A stretch of DNA of 64,000 bases from Alteromonas sp. KUL49 (GCF_006538345.1 NZ_BJKL01000003.1:124001-188000), one strand, 5' to 3'; numbered from the stretch's first letter, positions 49,683 through 58,764 are shown. The notes: generated by a model from the sequence alone, not told the origin. Made by a program: numbers and translations.

Positions 49683-51152
49683 ATGGATGATAAAGACGCA
49701 CTTGTCGCTGCGTTAATGAAAAAACTCACGAGAGAAAAACGCGCTAGGGAACTTGCCGAAAAGCAGTTGGAGCAGTACTCGTTAGACATTTACAACACCA
49801 ATACTGAGTTGCAGTCGTCTCTACTGAAGGCCGAGCGTAATCAGACAGAATTGAAGTTCCTGAATGATATATCGTCGGAAATATCCTCAGATACGTCCAT
49901 CAATGAATTATTCAATAAAACACTGAGTTTAATCTCGACGTTTATGGAATCGAAATACGGTTACTATATTCATGTGTTAGATGGAGAGAAAAAGCTCAGT
50001 GGTCAAATAGCACCACCAGATTGCGATGGTAGTCATGCTTCCGCGTTATACCGTCAACTCTCAAGTTTCTTGGATATCGATGTTAAGAACGTATCACATC
50101 GTTGGCTAATTAACGTTTTTGAGCATGAGGAGTTTCCTGACATTCACTGGTTGCTTTCTACTGCGGTATCAATCAAGGAAAACGAGGCATTGTGGCTTGT
50201 CGTACCTTATCATCAGGACATTCTTGATGAAGAATATTTATACGTCCTAGATACTGCCAGAGCACAACTTAAAACCGGTTTAAACCGAAGGATTAATGAA
50301 GCAAAAATACTGACACGAAACAGGGTATTACAAGAGACTATCGCTAATTTAGAAAGCGCGAGAAAGCAGTTAATTCAGTCAGAAAAAATGGCATCTTTAG
50401 GTCAATTAGCGGCAGGTGTCGCTCATGAAATTAACAACCCTATTGGTTTTATTCAGTCTAATCTTCAAACGCTTAAAGAGTACACCAAAGATTTACACAC
50501 CTACTCAGATAAGATAGGAAGTGCGATTGCTGAGAACACTGCTGATGATGGTTTTCATCAATCATTGAAGAAAAAATTAGATATTGATTATATTTTTGAC
50601 GATGTGGGGGATCTTATTGATTCAAACTTGCAGGGTATTGAACGGGTCTCTGAGATCGTACTCGGCTTGAAAACATTTACCCATGGTGGGAATGAAAAAG
50701 AGTTTATCTCTGTAAAAATAAACGAAGTGATCGAACAATCGCTTAAAATAGCGTGGAACTCGATTAAATATGACTATACCTTAAATAACGAGCTAACAGA
50801 ATTACCCGCAATTCAAGGTAACCCTGGGCAACTCCAGCAAGTATTTATTAATCTGTTTGTTAATGCCATTCAGGCGATGCCAGAGGGCGGTACGCTGAGT
50901 ATTACCGAAGAGAGACTGTCCAACGCTTTCATTATTAACGTGACCGACACGGGCATGGGTATGGATGAAAAAACGCTCAATCAACTGTTTACTCCGTTTT
51001 ATACAACTAAGCCTGTAGGAGAGGGCACGGGCCTGGGCCTCTCGATTTCCTACGCCATACTCGAAGCTCATAATGTTGAAGTTAATGTGCGTTCAGAAGT
51101 AGACAAAGGAACTACGTTCAGCCTGAAGTTTTTGTTGGATAGTGGGGCATAA
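49683..51152 (+). CDS. soluble hybrid-free histidine kinase, HnoK-like
   Basis: The 489-aa cytosolic kinase begins with a charged coiled-coil (REKRARELAEKQLEQYS), a GAF-like segment (about 65-195), a second coil, the HisKA box with phospho-accepting His248 (GVAHEINNPIGF) and an HATPase_c domain with N-box FINLFVNAIQAMPEGG, DTGMGMDEKT and GEGTGLGLS. No transmembrane segment. It lacks a receiver domain. Being 8 nt after H-NOX, it should be the partner whose autophosphorylation NO-bound H-NOX controls, and the two receivers at 51.9-53.7 kb are the closest candidates for its targets. Confidence 0.9.
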   Translation: MDDKDALVAALMKKLTREKRARELAEKQLEQYSLDIYNTNTELQSSLLKAERNQTELKFLNDISSEISSDTSINELFNKTLSLISTFMESKYGYYIHVLDGEKKLSGQIAPPDCDGSHASALYRQLSSFLDIDVKNVSHRWLINVFEHEEFPDIHWLLSTAVSIKENEALWLVVPYHQDILDEEYLYVLDTARAQLKTGLNRRINEAKILTRNRVLQETIANLESARKQLIQSEKMASLGQLAAGVAHEINNPIGFIQSNLQTLKEYTKDLHTYSDKIGSAIAENTADDGFHQSLKKKLDIDYIFDDVGDLIDSNLQGIERVSEIVLGLKTFTHGGNEKEFISVKINEVIEQSLKIAWNSIKYDYTLNNELTELPAIQGNPGQLQQVFINLFVNAIQAMPEGGTLSITEERLSNAFIINVTDTGMGMDEKTLNQLFTPFYTTKPVGEGTGLGLSISYAILEAHNVEVNVRSEVDKGTTFSLKFLLDSGA

Positions 51153-51168
51153 GCTTTTTCGCGTTTGA

Positions 51169-51669
51169 TTAATCCGCAGTGGTTTTTGTCGTTCGTTTTA
51201 CAAACACCGAGACTACTGCTGCGGTTATTGCACCCATCACAATGGCACCAACCATACTTTGAACAACATAACTTTCGTAATTGAAATACCCTTCTGCCTC
51301 CTCACGAGTCATTTGTCCGTTGGCCACGACGTATTCGATAATATTAGGGAAATAGTCTGGGGAGATAACATTACTGATAAGCCATTGAGTGAGAGGACTA
51401 ACGACGCACACAACAACAGCGATTATCAGGCCACTGGTAAAACCTTGGAAGTAAGTCATGTTGCCCTGGTAGTCGGCTTCCCGTTTGTTTCTGAGTGCAA
51501 AAACATAAATAGCGATTGCAGGGATCATAATTAGGTTTGTGACATACATATGTAGGTCAATGCGTTCACCATGAAAACCACCCAAACGCTCCAACACCAT
51601 CCAGCACAAGAGCATGGCGACGAAGATTAGACCCCATTTTACTTCAGTAATAATAGATTTGACTTGCAT
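51169..51669 (-). CDS. DUF4199 family membrane protein
   Basis: A 166-aa protein of the DUF4199 family, function unknown. ATG 51669 has AGGG in front and gives MQVKSIITEVKWGL; the frame extends to 51702 without support. Four hydrophobic segments are seen, with the loop YFPNIIEYVVANGQMTREEAE and the last helix ending in KRTTK. It is convergent with the kinase gene (16 bp apart). Its presence here may be incidental. Confidence 0.82.
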   Translation of the reverse strand: MQVKSIITEVKWGLIFVAMLLCWMVLERLGGFHGERIDLHMYVTNLIMIPAIAIYVFALRNKREADYQGNMTYFQGFTSGLIIAVVVCVVSPLTQWLISNVISPDYFPNIIEYVVANGQMTREEAEGYFNYESYVVQSMVGAIVMGAITAAVVSVFVKRTTKTTAD

Positions 51670-51892
51670 TGTCTTACCCTTGAAAGCAGTACTGTTAAGC
51701 ACAGCTTAGAATATTCTTCGCAATGATCCCATGGATTTTTAATCTATTGATGCGGGTGTAGCGAGTTTGGTTTTTTTACGACGGATCGTTTCGATAGCAG
51801 CTTTAGAGATAGAGAGCTATTTATTACTCTGAAATCTCAGCGATCTCCATAGATCTGCCTATTCCTTGCAACGCTAATTTAATAGTGATTTT

Positions 51893-51924
51893 TTTTACAA
51901 AAAAAGAGAGGGTTGACCTCTCTT
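51893..51924 (-). terminator. terminator after the response-regulator operon
   Basis: AAGAGAGG (51904-51911) and CCTCTCTT (51917-51924) around GTTGA; the minus strand runs on into T7. Confidence 0.85.
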
Positions 51925-51936
51925 GTTGTAGTGCTT

Positions 51937-53256
51937 TTACTCAATGATCAGGGTTTTGTCAGCATCATTTGGCTCAATCGTTTTAACGTTGAATTTGAAC
52001 CTCGTATTCTGTCGTGCTTCATATTGTCTAATGCGTTTAATGGTATCCTCTGAAAACTCATGGCCCTCTACGAGTACCATACGATGTTTTTCTGAAAAGA
52101 CACCTTCAAGTAACACCATACCGGGCGCTAGCTCCAGACTGGATACCTGTTCCCCATAATGTGCAGAAATCAGTTTGTCGAAATCAGATTCTAGGATATT
52201 CACAATCGTAGGATCATAACGTTTAGCTCTCGCTTTTTTGAGCTGAGATAGGGCCGCTTGATAGTCGAGTTTTTCATCGACGATTCGCCCTTCAACCCAG
52301 CGCCAAAAATCTCTCGACACTGACAGAATCCTTGCCCCTAAACAGATATCTTGATCACTTCGTTGACCTGGAAAACCCTGACCATCCCAACTTTCATATT
52401 GCTGCGTAATAATATCAGTAACGTCACTCAAATGAGCTGCTGGTAATAGTAGTGTGGATGCATCGTTAATTTGTTCAAAATAAGCCTCCCGCTGCTGAAT
52501 ATTCAAGGTTTCGAACGGCTTTAATACATCTTCTGAATCAGCACCTAAAAGACCAATTTCACATAACATCGATGCCATTTGGATCGAACTGACCGCTCTA
52601 GCAGGAAGCCCCATTTTCCGAGCAATACTCGATGCTAAACGACTCACCTTGATCGCGTAATCACTACTCAACACATTGTGTATACCGATAAAGTTGAACA
52701 AAATTTTAACCGTGTCTTTTCGTTCATCTTCAATGCGTTTAAGCGCGACTTTTATTTGCTTGGTACGCTGTACTACTTTTCCTTCCAGCGCTTGGTTGGC
52801 TAGTTTTAGTCGCTTGTTTTTAACCTTGATGAGTGAGTTTAATCGTGCGTTTTCGTCCTTCAACGCAGTGTATTCGATAGCTTCTGTAACTGCGCGAGTA
52901 AGTTCGTCGTTACTCCAAGGTTTTTGCAGAAAGCGCTGCACGCTACCGCGGTTGATAGAATCTACAATGCTATTTAAATCGGCAAACCCTGTCAGTATCA
53001 TTCTGTAGGTATCTGGGCTGTGTTTACACGCCCAAGAAATGAGTTCTGCTCCTGACATTGATGGCATTTTCATGTCTGAAATAAGCACATCTATTTTACA
53101 TCTGCGCATGATTTCGCAGGCTTTTTCACCACTGTCAGCAGTGAAAACCTCTGCCGGCAGTGGGCGAATCGCACGGAAAAGCGCTTTGATGATTTCAGGT
53201 TCATCATCAACAATAAGAATTGTGGGTATTGGCTGATTTTCGTGATTGTAGTTCAT
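51937..53256 (-). CDS. response regulator with degenerate HD-GYP domain, HnoD-like
   Basis: The 439-aa protein has an N-terminal receiver (phospho-Asp61 in LISDMKMPS, switch KPWSNDEL), a coiled linker (about 130-180) and an HD-GYP-like domain. The catalytic HD is replaced (Cys232-Glu233 in LCEIGLL where HDIGK is expected) and HHE..DGxGYP appears as QYESWDGQGFP (286-296), so c-di-GMP hydrolysis is unlikely. In Shewanella, HnoD is a receiver plus inactive HD-GYP that adjusts the HnoB phosphodiesterase; this gene fits that type. ATG 53256 has GGAGG upstream; GTG 53268 is possible. It follows the small receiver gene by 1 nt. Confidence 0.88.
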   Translation of the reverse strand: MNYNHENQPIPTILIVDDEPEIIKALFRAIRPLPAEVFTADSGEKACEIMRRCKIDVLISDMKMPSMSGAELISWACKHSPDTYRMILTGFADLNSIVDSINRGSVQRFLQKPWSNDELTRAVTEAIEYTALKDENARLNSLIKVKNKRLKLANQALEGKVVQRTKQIKVALKRIEDERKDTVKILFNFIGIHNVLSSDYAIKVSRLASSIARKMGLPARAVSSIQMASMLCEIGLLGADSEDVLKPFETLNIQQREAYFEQINDASTLLLPAAHLSDVTDIITQQYESWDGQGFPGQRSDQDICLGARILSVSRDFWRWVEGRIVDEKLDYQAALSQLKKARAKRYDPTIVNILESDFDKLISAHYGEQVSSLELAPGMVLLEGVFSEKHRMVLVEGHEFSEDTIKRIRQYEARQNTRFKFNVKTIEPNDADKTLIIE

Positions 53257-53257
53257 G

Positions 53258-53680
53258 TTAACCTCCACCTTCTAACTGCTCAGACAACGAAGCAATCTGC
53301 TGCTTTAATTGTCTGTTCTCTGCGAATAACTTGACGATACATTTCAGTTCAAAGTTATCCCATGGTTTGGGAATGATGTATTCAAAAAGTCCCTGCTCAA
53401 TAGCTTGCTGGCAACGGTCGATATCGGCGTATCCCGAAATACACAAACGGGTAATATCCGGCGCTTGTTGTTGTATTTTATCCATCAAGGCAAAACCATC
53501 CATAAATGGCATACGAATATCGGACAAAACAATATCTACAGGGCCGCCTTGCTCAATATGTGTGATGCAGTCAGCACCGTTATCAAAGATCTCTACATCA
53601 AAATCATGTCGGAAAAGACGCTTCAGCGCGCGCAATATTTCTTGCTCATCATCAACAACTACTAGGGTTAAACGCGCCAT
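53258..53680 (-). CDS. stand-alone receiver response regulator
   Basis: This 140-aa protein is one CheY-like receiver with DD at 10-11, phospho-Asp54 in VLSDIRMPF, Ser/Thr in CISGYAD and Lys-Pro in IIPKPWDNFEL, followed by a short coil (LKQQIASLSEQLEG). No output domain. The KPW pattern is shared with the neighbouring HD-GYP regulator, so both may answer the same kinase. Its start lies inside the end of the glycosyltransferase gene (13-nt overlap). Confidence 0.92.
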   Translation of the reverse strand: MARLTLVVVDDEQEILRALKRLFRHDFDVEIFDNGADCITHIEQGGPVDIVLSDIRMPFMDGFALMDKIQQQAPDITRLCISGYADIDRCQQAIEQGLFEYIIPKPWDNFELKCIVKLFAENRQLKQQIASLSEQLEGGG

Positions 53681-54606
53681 AACTTACGCTCCTTACCGAT
53701 AACTACTTGTTTAATATCAAAGCACAAGTGTTTAAACATGCGCAAGTGTGGCGACAGATAAAGCGCCTTTACATCGTGAATTATTGCTTGTAAGTACTGG
53801 GCGTGTTCACGATTGAATTCAGCATACCCTTCATGAATGTTCGCTTGTGCAATGTTAAGTGCATTAGCATTAGCGATATCTTGTACTCTCGAGACAATGA
53901 TTTCCATTGCCGATAGCCGATTCAACCTGTTTGCCGTTATGGAACCTTGGCGCATTAGGTATTTCATCAGCGGCGCAGAGCAGTAAGCAAAGCAGCCTTT
54001 TTGAGTTAGCTTCAACCACATATCCCAATCGCTAGCTGAGTTTAAGGTAGGGTCGAACAATCCCACATCAATCATGGATTGCTTTCGCGCAATTACGGTA
54101 GAAGTGCCCACAATATTAGCGCTAAGGAGCACGTTAAGGGGATCATGTAGTCCCACGAATTGCATGGCTGAACTTTGATTAAGGGCGGGGTTTTTCCAGT
54201 AGCTAAAGCAGTCGATAATGTCATTACCAGCTTCGTCGATATGATCGTAATTGGTAAAGGTTAGTACGCAGCCCTGATGCCGCTTCATGTAGCTAACTTG
54301 AACAGATAGCTTATTCGCTGTCCAGGTGTCATCTGCGTCTAAAAAGGCAATGAGTTCACCTTTTGCAGCAGCGATACCTGTGTTTCGTGCTTCAACTACA
54401 CCTTTGTTCGCTTGGCTGATCACTTTTAATGGCGCATAGATACGCGCTTTCTGTTCCAGCCACTGTGTACAACCGTCTGTTGAACCGTCGTCAATAACAA
54501 TGACCTCAATATTGTCCATCTCTTGTGCGACAATACTGTCGATACATGCTGGCAAGTAAGCCATACAATTGTATACCGGTATAATTACGCTCAAATCCAC
54601 CTGCAT
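53668..54606 (-). CDS. family 2 glycosyltransferase, cotranscribed with two receivers
   Basis: The 312-aa protein has the GT-A start LSVIIPVYNCMAYLPACIDSIV, the nucleotide-sugar DDGSTDGC, AFLDADDTW (DxD) and ASDWDMWLKLTQKG, all family-2 features. The acceptor is unknown. ATG 54606 has GAGG in front. It overlaps the receiver gene by 13 nt, so polysaccharide synthesis and signalling are in one operon. A strong sigma-54-like element (minus strand, 54652-54667) sits 45 bp upstream. Confidence 0.9.
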   Translation of the reverse strand: MQVDLSVIIPVYNCMAYLPACIDSIVAQEMDNIEVIVIDDGSTDGCTQWLEQKARIYAPLKVISQANKGVVEARNTGIAAAKGELIAFLDADDTWTANKLSVQVSYMKRHQGCVLTFTNYDHIDEAGNDIIDCFSYWKNPALNQSSAMQFVGLHDPLNVLLSANIVGTSTVIARKQSMIDVGLFDPTLNSASDWDMWLKLTQKGCFAYCSAPLMKYLMRQGSITANRLNRLSAMEIIVSRVQDIANANALNIAQANIHEGYAEFNREHAQYLQAIIHDVKALYLSPHLRMFKHLCFDIKQVVIGKERKLWRV

Positions 54607-54651
54607 TTTAAACCTCAACAATAACTACGTATTAACCTCTGCTAATACAGT

Positions 54652-54667
54652 GGCAAGCACCATGCCA
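54652..54667 (-). promoter_or_regulatory. sigma-54-like promoter of the GT2-receiver operon
   Basis: On the minus strand TGGCATGGTGCTTGCC has GG-N10-GC and agrees with TGGCACGNNNNTTGCW at ten of twelve conserved positions. The likely start would leave a leader of about 35 nt before ATG 54606. Confidence 0.65.
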
Positions 54668-54708
54668 GCAATTTTGTGCCTAAAACCCTCGTTAGTTGCA
54701 TAACTCCA

Positions 54709-54751
54709 TTGCATTTTGCAGTGGATTTTCCTCTGTCGTTGCATTTTGCCA
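54709..54751. promoter_or_regulatory. two TTGCA-N3-TGCNN dyads between divergent EPS operons
   Basis: TTGCATTTTGCAG (54709-54721) and TTGCATTTTGCCA (54739-54751) are 30 bp apart. They sit midway between two divergent -24/-12 elements, the usual place for an enhancer-binding-protein site. Confidence 0.6.
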
Positions 54752-54782
54752 CTGATATCCGTGTTTACACGCTGAAAATTCT

Positions 54783-54798
54783 CGGCATGGGTTTTGTT
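54783..54798 (+). promoter_or_regulatory. weaker sigma-54-like promoter of GT4-wzx
   Basis: CGGCATGGGTTTTGTT has GGCA and TTG in the right spacing, but the -12 is GT instead of GC. It is about 38 bp before ATG 54836. Confidence 0.45.
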
Positions 54799-54835
54799 AT
54801 CTCAGTGATAAGCACAGACATAGTTGAGTAGAAAG

Positions 54836-56002
54836 ATGAAGCACATCGGTATAGTAGTTCCAACGTTTCCAGTAGCGTCAGAAACTTTTGTGGTCACTGA
54901 GATAAACGCTTTAGTCGCCCTGGGACACAAAGTGACGGTATTTGCTTTTGAAAAAGGACCTGCGAATCACCTAGAAATAGCACCTACTGTTGAGTGCCAC
55001 TACGCAAACGATCTTCCGGATGCATCTTTTAAGGATGTCGTTTCCTTGCCAATACGGCGAGTATTAAATGCGTATTGCGCCGCGTCGAAACAATCCAAGA
55101 GTGCCACTCTATCATTGCTTCGTTTTGGAGCTCGATTGGGAAAAGCCGCTCGTAGTGTTGGGATTGACCACTTACATAGTCATTTTTTAACGTCGTCCCT
55201 GGCTCACGCCGTTGTTGGTGCTGCATTGTTTGATTTACCCGTGTCGTGTGTCGGTCATGGGCACGATGTATATCAGACGCCTGTTGATCTTCCTGCAAAA
55301 TTAAAATACTGCGATTTTGCTGTCGCGGTATGTGCTCATATGCAAAAGCAATTGTCCGCACTCACCAAAACACCACTTCATGTTGTGCACTGCGGTGTAA
55401 ATACTGATGCTTTTTCTTTTCGTACTCTTCCGAAAAATACCACAACACGCTTCCTATTTATCGGTCGTCTTGTGGAAAAGAAGGGATTGAAGTACGCGAT
55501 AGAAGCACTTGCCAATATTCCAGCGTCAAGTCGTCCTTCTTTTCATATCGTGGGGGATGGAGAAGTAAAGGACGCTTTAATGAACATAGTGCAAAAGTAT
55601 CAATTGGAAGCGAGTGTGAAATTCTTGGGATACAAACCACCCCAGTGGCTTCAGGACAATGCAGGTTATTACGACGGACTGATTGCACCGTTTTGCGAGG
55701 CAGCGAACGGTGACCGAGACACTGGCCCCGTGGTGTTAAAAGAAGCAATGGCAATGGGGCTGCCCGTAATATCTACAGTATTTATGGGCTGTCCTGAAAT
55801 TGTCGATAACGCATCTGGTTTTCTTGTTCCTCCCAAATCAAGTGAAAAGTTAAAAAGCGCCATAGAACACTTTTGCACTATGAGTTCTGTGGACAAAAAG
55901 CGGATGCGCGAGTGCGCGCGCCAACGGGTTGAAGATGCGTTTTGTGCTAGTAAACAAGCCAGGCAGCTTTCTCGTCTGATTAATGGGGGAGGTGCAGTAT
56001 GA
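54836..56002 (+). CDS. GT4 family glycosyltransferase
   Basis: The 388-aa protein has the GT-B fold of family 4: IGIVVPTFPVASETFVVTEI near the N-terminus, HSHFLTSSLAHAV, VHCGVNTDAF, FIGRLVEKKGLKYAIEAL and EAMAMGLPVISTVFMGCPEIV. This resembles colanic-acid-type WcaL/AmsK glycosyltransferases. ATG 54836 preferred over TTG 54824. The next gene, wzx, overlaps by 4 nt. First gene of the rightward EPS operon. Confidence 0.92.
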   Translation: MKHIGIVVPTFPVASETFVVTEINALVALGHKVTVFAFEKGPANHLEIAPTVECHYANDLPDASFKDVVSLPIRRVLNAYCAASKQSKSATLSLLRFGARLGKAARSVGIDHLHSHFLTSSLAHAVVGAALFDLPVSCVGHGHDVYQTPVDLPAKLKYCDFAVAVCAHMQKQLSALTKTPLHVVHCGVNTDAFSFRTLPKNTTTRFLFIGRLVEKKGLKYAIEALANIPASSRPSFHIVGDGEVKDALMNIVQKYQLEASVKFLGYKPPQWLQDNAGYYDGLIAPFCEAANGDRDTGPVVLKEAMAMGLPVISTVFMGCPEIVDNASGFLVPPKSSEKLKSAIEHFCTMSSVDKKRMRECARQRVEDAFCASKQARQLSRLINGGGAV

Positions 56003-57408
56003 CAGCGTTAAAATCTATGGCGTATTACGGGATCTCTGTAGCGATTATCAAAGGTAGCAGCCTGATAATGTTGCCGATCACAACGTCTTTTGTGGATATT
56101 GCCTCTTACGGTGTGCTTAATCTCTTGAGCAGTTTTGTCTCAATTGCGGGGCTAATCTTAACACTGGGGTTAGGAGAGTCTCTCTATCGATTCGCGTCGG
56201 ACAAGCGCAGTAAGCGTCCAGCAGATGTGTACAAATGGTGTTATACCGTATCGCTAGTGGGCTGTTTTTCACTGGTTTTTATAGCTTACCTATTTAATGA
56301 CTACCTAATTTCACTGTTTCCATTGGAAGTGGAAACCTACCAGTTCAATTGGGTACTCACAACCTTGCTATGTTCGGCATTGGCGACTGTGCCCTACGCG
56401 ATGTGGAGGTATCAAGGTCAAGTACAAAAGTATTTTGCTTTTGCCGTTGGCGTTTCTCTTGTTCAAACAGTCATCACACTGGTACTGCTTAACATGGGAA
56501 TGGGTATAGATGCTGTTTTGCTATCTGGTGCACTCAGCAATGCGTTTTTCACCGGAATACTTTTATTGGTCCATCGAAGACTCTTTTCACTTCAGGTGTT
56601 GCAAAAATCCGTTGTTAAATGGCAGTACTCGCTAAGTATCATGCTTGCTTCTTGTATTAGCTTTGTGTTGCAAGGCAGCGAACAATGGATCATAGCCAGT
56701 AAACTTGGGGCAACATCTCTTGCGAGCTATTTTATTGCGGCTCAATTGGGTGTTGCCGTGTCTATCGCGGTTGAACCCTACAAACTGTGGTGGTTTGCCC
56801 GTAGACACAAATCGGTGGATAACCCAGACATTAACAACCCTCTGTTTTCTGTATTAGGGGTGGAGCTAACGCTCATTTCTGCCCTTGTGATGATGGCCGT
56901 TATGCCATTACTACTTACCTACATTATGCCTGAAGCTTATTTGGGAGCCATAGAATGGCTAGGGTGGCTGTGCGTTGTCGCCGTTATCAAAACTCATGCA
57001 GAGATGCTCAATCTTGGCTGTTATGTAAAGCTTGGTGGCAAATCTCCACTCGTTATCAATGCAATAGCTGCGGTTTGCATGCTCTGCTTATCTTTGAACT
57101 TAGTTCAACCACTTGGTTTATTGGGAATAATCATCTCCGTAGCATTAAGTCATAGTGTGCGCGCGATCCTATTTATTGTCGTTAGCCAGAAGCTGCTTCC
57201 TCAAGCTTATTCTAGATTTCGACTCCTTACTGTCGGCACTTCACTGTTGGCGGGATTTATTGCTTATCAAACTGCAAGTTTTGGTGCGGTAGTTGCAATT
57301 ACCTGTTTATACGGTGTGTCAGTGTTGGTGGCATACAAAGATTTATATCTAGAACGACTGATGCGCAGCATACGCAGGCACCAAACACAAGCAGTAGGTA
57401 AGTTATGA
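55999..57408 (+). CDS. Wzx-type polysaccharide flippase
   Basis: The 469-aa membrane protein has about twelve helices (MATE/PST family) and should flip undecaprenyl-linked repeat units across the inner membrane. SMAYYGISVAIIKGSSLIMLP and the polar-loop pattern LGLGESLYRF are typical. It sits between a glycosyltransferase and the ligase gene, each overlapping by 4 nt. Confidence 0.9.
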   Translation: MTALKSMAYYGISVAIIKGSSLIMLPITTSFVDIASYGVLNLLSSFVSIAGLILTLGLGESLYRFASDKRSKRPADVYKWCYTVSLVGCFSLVFIAYLFNDYLISLFPLEVETYQFNWVLTTLLCSALATVPYAMWRYQGQVQKYFAFAVGVSLVQTVITLVLLNMGMGIDAVLLSGALSNAFFTGILLLVHRRLFSLQVLQKSVVKWQYSLSIMLASCISFVLQGSEQWIIASKLGATSLASYFIAAQLGVAVSIAVEPYKLWWFARRHKSVDNPDINNPLFSVLGVELTLISALVMMAVMPLLLTYIMPEAYLGAIEWLGWLCVVAVIKTHAEMLNLGCYVKLGGKSPLVINAIAAVCMLCLSLNLVQPLGLLGIIISVALSHSVRAILFIVVSQKLLPQAYSRFRLLTVGTSLLAGFIAYQTASFGAVVAITCLYGVSVLVAYKDLYLERLMRSIRRHQTQAVGKL

Positions 57409-57755
57409 TTAATGTAAAGCAAATAGATCAACAATGGGCGATAGCTATCATGGGTACCGCACTCATTGTCGCAGCCTTCTATTCAGCGGGTATTTTGATT
57501 GCCTTTGCTCTGGTTCTACTGCCTTTTGCAGCCACTATGGCGGTGCGTATCAGCAGTGTGTTTTTAGTGTTGTTCATTCTTTTTTCTTACTTCCGCCTAC
57601 ATGAGGCATTTCCCGTCCTTATGCCCTTTAAATTTCCAAAATTATTGGCATTGGCGTCGCTGGTAGGTATTGCCTGGCACCTAATTGTTACTCAGCGTTT
57701 AACACCTTACTGGCACTCTAGTTTGTTGATTTTTGCATGTTATTTGGCTGGCTAA
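57405..57755 (+). pseudogene. N-terminal fragment of O-antigen ligase/polymerase, frameshifted
   Basis: This 116-codon frame starts with ATGA overlap to wzx and encodes three or so hydrophobic helices, ending abruptly in FACYLAG-stop. The continuation expected of the Wzy/ligase family is in the -1 frame, starting at ATG 57737. A T-run of five (57730-57734), one base shorter than needed, is the probable cause: adding one T would give one 450-residue protein. It could also be a sequencing error. Confidence 0.75.
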
Positions 57756-58762
57756 CGGTGTGTACTTTTTTGGCGGCGAATCCTGGCGTAGCTATCGCGT
57801 ACTGGAGTGGCACCCTTACTAAGGTATTTATCATGGTGTTTGCTATAGCTTGGTGGATCAAAAGCGAAGTCGCCTTCATGTGGGTGAGGTTAGGCATCAT
57901 GGTATCTGGCGTGTCGGTAGCCCTCGTCGCACTCTACAACAAGGCCAATGGTATTGGATTGGTTGAAGGCACCCGAGTCACTATATCGCGCGACTTACGC
58001 TCGCAGTTGGGCGACCCTAATGACCTCTCTCTCGTGCTTATGTTTCCTGTATCGTTTTTGGCCGCTGAAGCGTTTAATACTTCAGGCACACGTACGCAGA
58101 GATTCTTTGGTATTGCAGGCTTACTCATTGTAATTAATGGCATTATTGCTACACAAAGCCGTGGTGGTTTGCTGGGTATCTGCGCGGTACTTGGTTACTT
58201 TTTCTATCAGAGAGTCCGCAGTATTTATATCACTGGTATTGTAGGGGTGATAGGGATCATGTGCCTTGCTGTAGTTGCGGGTATATCCGACCGTTCAAGT
58301 GGTGGTGCGGCGGAGGGGGGAGTCGACGCCTCGGCAATGGGCAGACTGTATGCGTGGCAGGCGGCCTTCAATATGGCGGTAAGAAACCCATTTACCGGTG
58401 TCGGTATCGATAATTTCTATGCCAACTACTATTTCTACAGCCCTCATTGGGACGGAAAAAATCACGCGGTTCACAGCACCTGGTTACAGGTAATGGCTGA
58501 AACCGGTTTTGTTGGTTTTACCCTCTTCGTTACGCTTATCGTTGCTATTTACAAGTTACTTCGACGTTCTCAACAACTTCTAGACACACATGCAGACGCT
58601 GGTCTTTTAATGGTAAATCGCTCGCTGCAAGCGGGACTCCTAGCATTTTGCGTATCTGGCACGTTTCTTACACAAGCTTTTACATGGCCCTTGTATATTA
58701 TTCTGGCTTTATCTGTCGCTTTCGAGCGTATGGTTCAAGCCCGTTCTTCGGATCGGAGGTAA
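57737..58762 (+). CDS. O-antigen ligase/Wzy-like membrane protein, 3' part of frameshifted gene
   Basis: 341 codons, with about eight hydrophobic helices and the ligase features: FLAANPGVAIAYW at the start, ATQSRGGLLG, NPFTGVGIDNFYANYY and HAVHSTWLQVMAETGFVG, the last with the conserved HS and E of WaaL/Wzy periplasmic loops. It lacks the first three helices, which are in the preceding fragment. Translation from ATG 57737 would give a truncated protein whose activity is doubtful. The next gene starts 2 nt after it. Confidence 0.8.
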   Translation: MLFGWLTVCTFLAANPGVAIAYWSGTLTKVFIMVFAIAWWIKSEVAFMWVRLGIMVSGVSVALVALYNKANGIGLVEGTRVTISRDLRSQLGDPNDLSLVLMFPVSFLAAEAFNTSGTRTQRFFGIAGLLIVINGIIATQSRGGLLGICAVLGYFFYQRVRSIYITGIVGVIGIMCLAVVAGISDRSSGGAAEGGVDASAMGRLYAWQAAFNMAVRNPFTGVGIDNFYANYYFYSPHWDGKNHAVHSTWLQVMAETGFVGFTLFVTLIVAIYKLLRRSQQLLDTHADAGLLMVNRSLQAGLLAFCVSGTFLTQAFTWPLYIILALSVAFERMVQARSSDRR

Positions 58763-58764
58763 GT

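Noticed and set aside
57715..57755. Programmed -1 frameshift in the ligase gene
   Set aside because: In the zero frame the T-run reads ATT TTT, not a canonical X-XXY-YYZ slippery site, and no strong downstream stem was seen.
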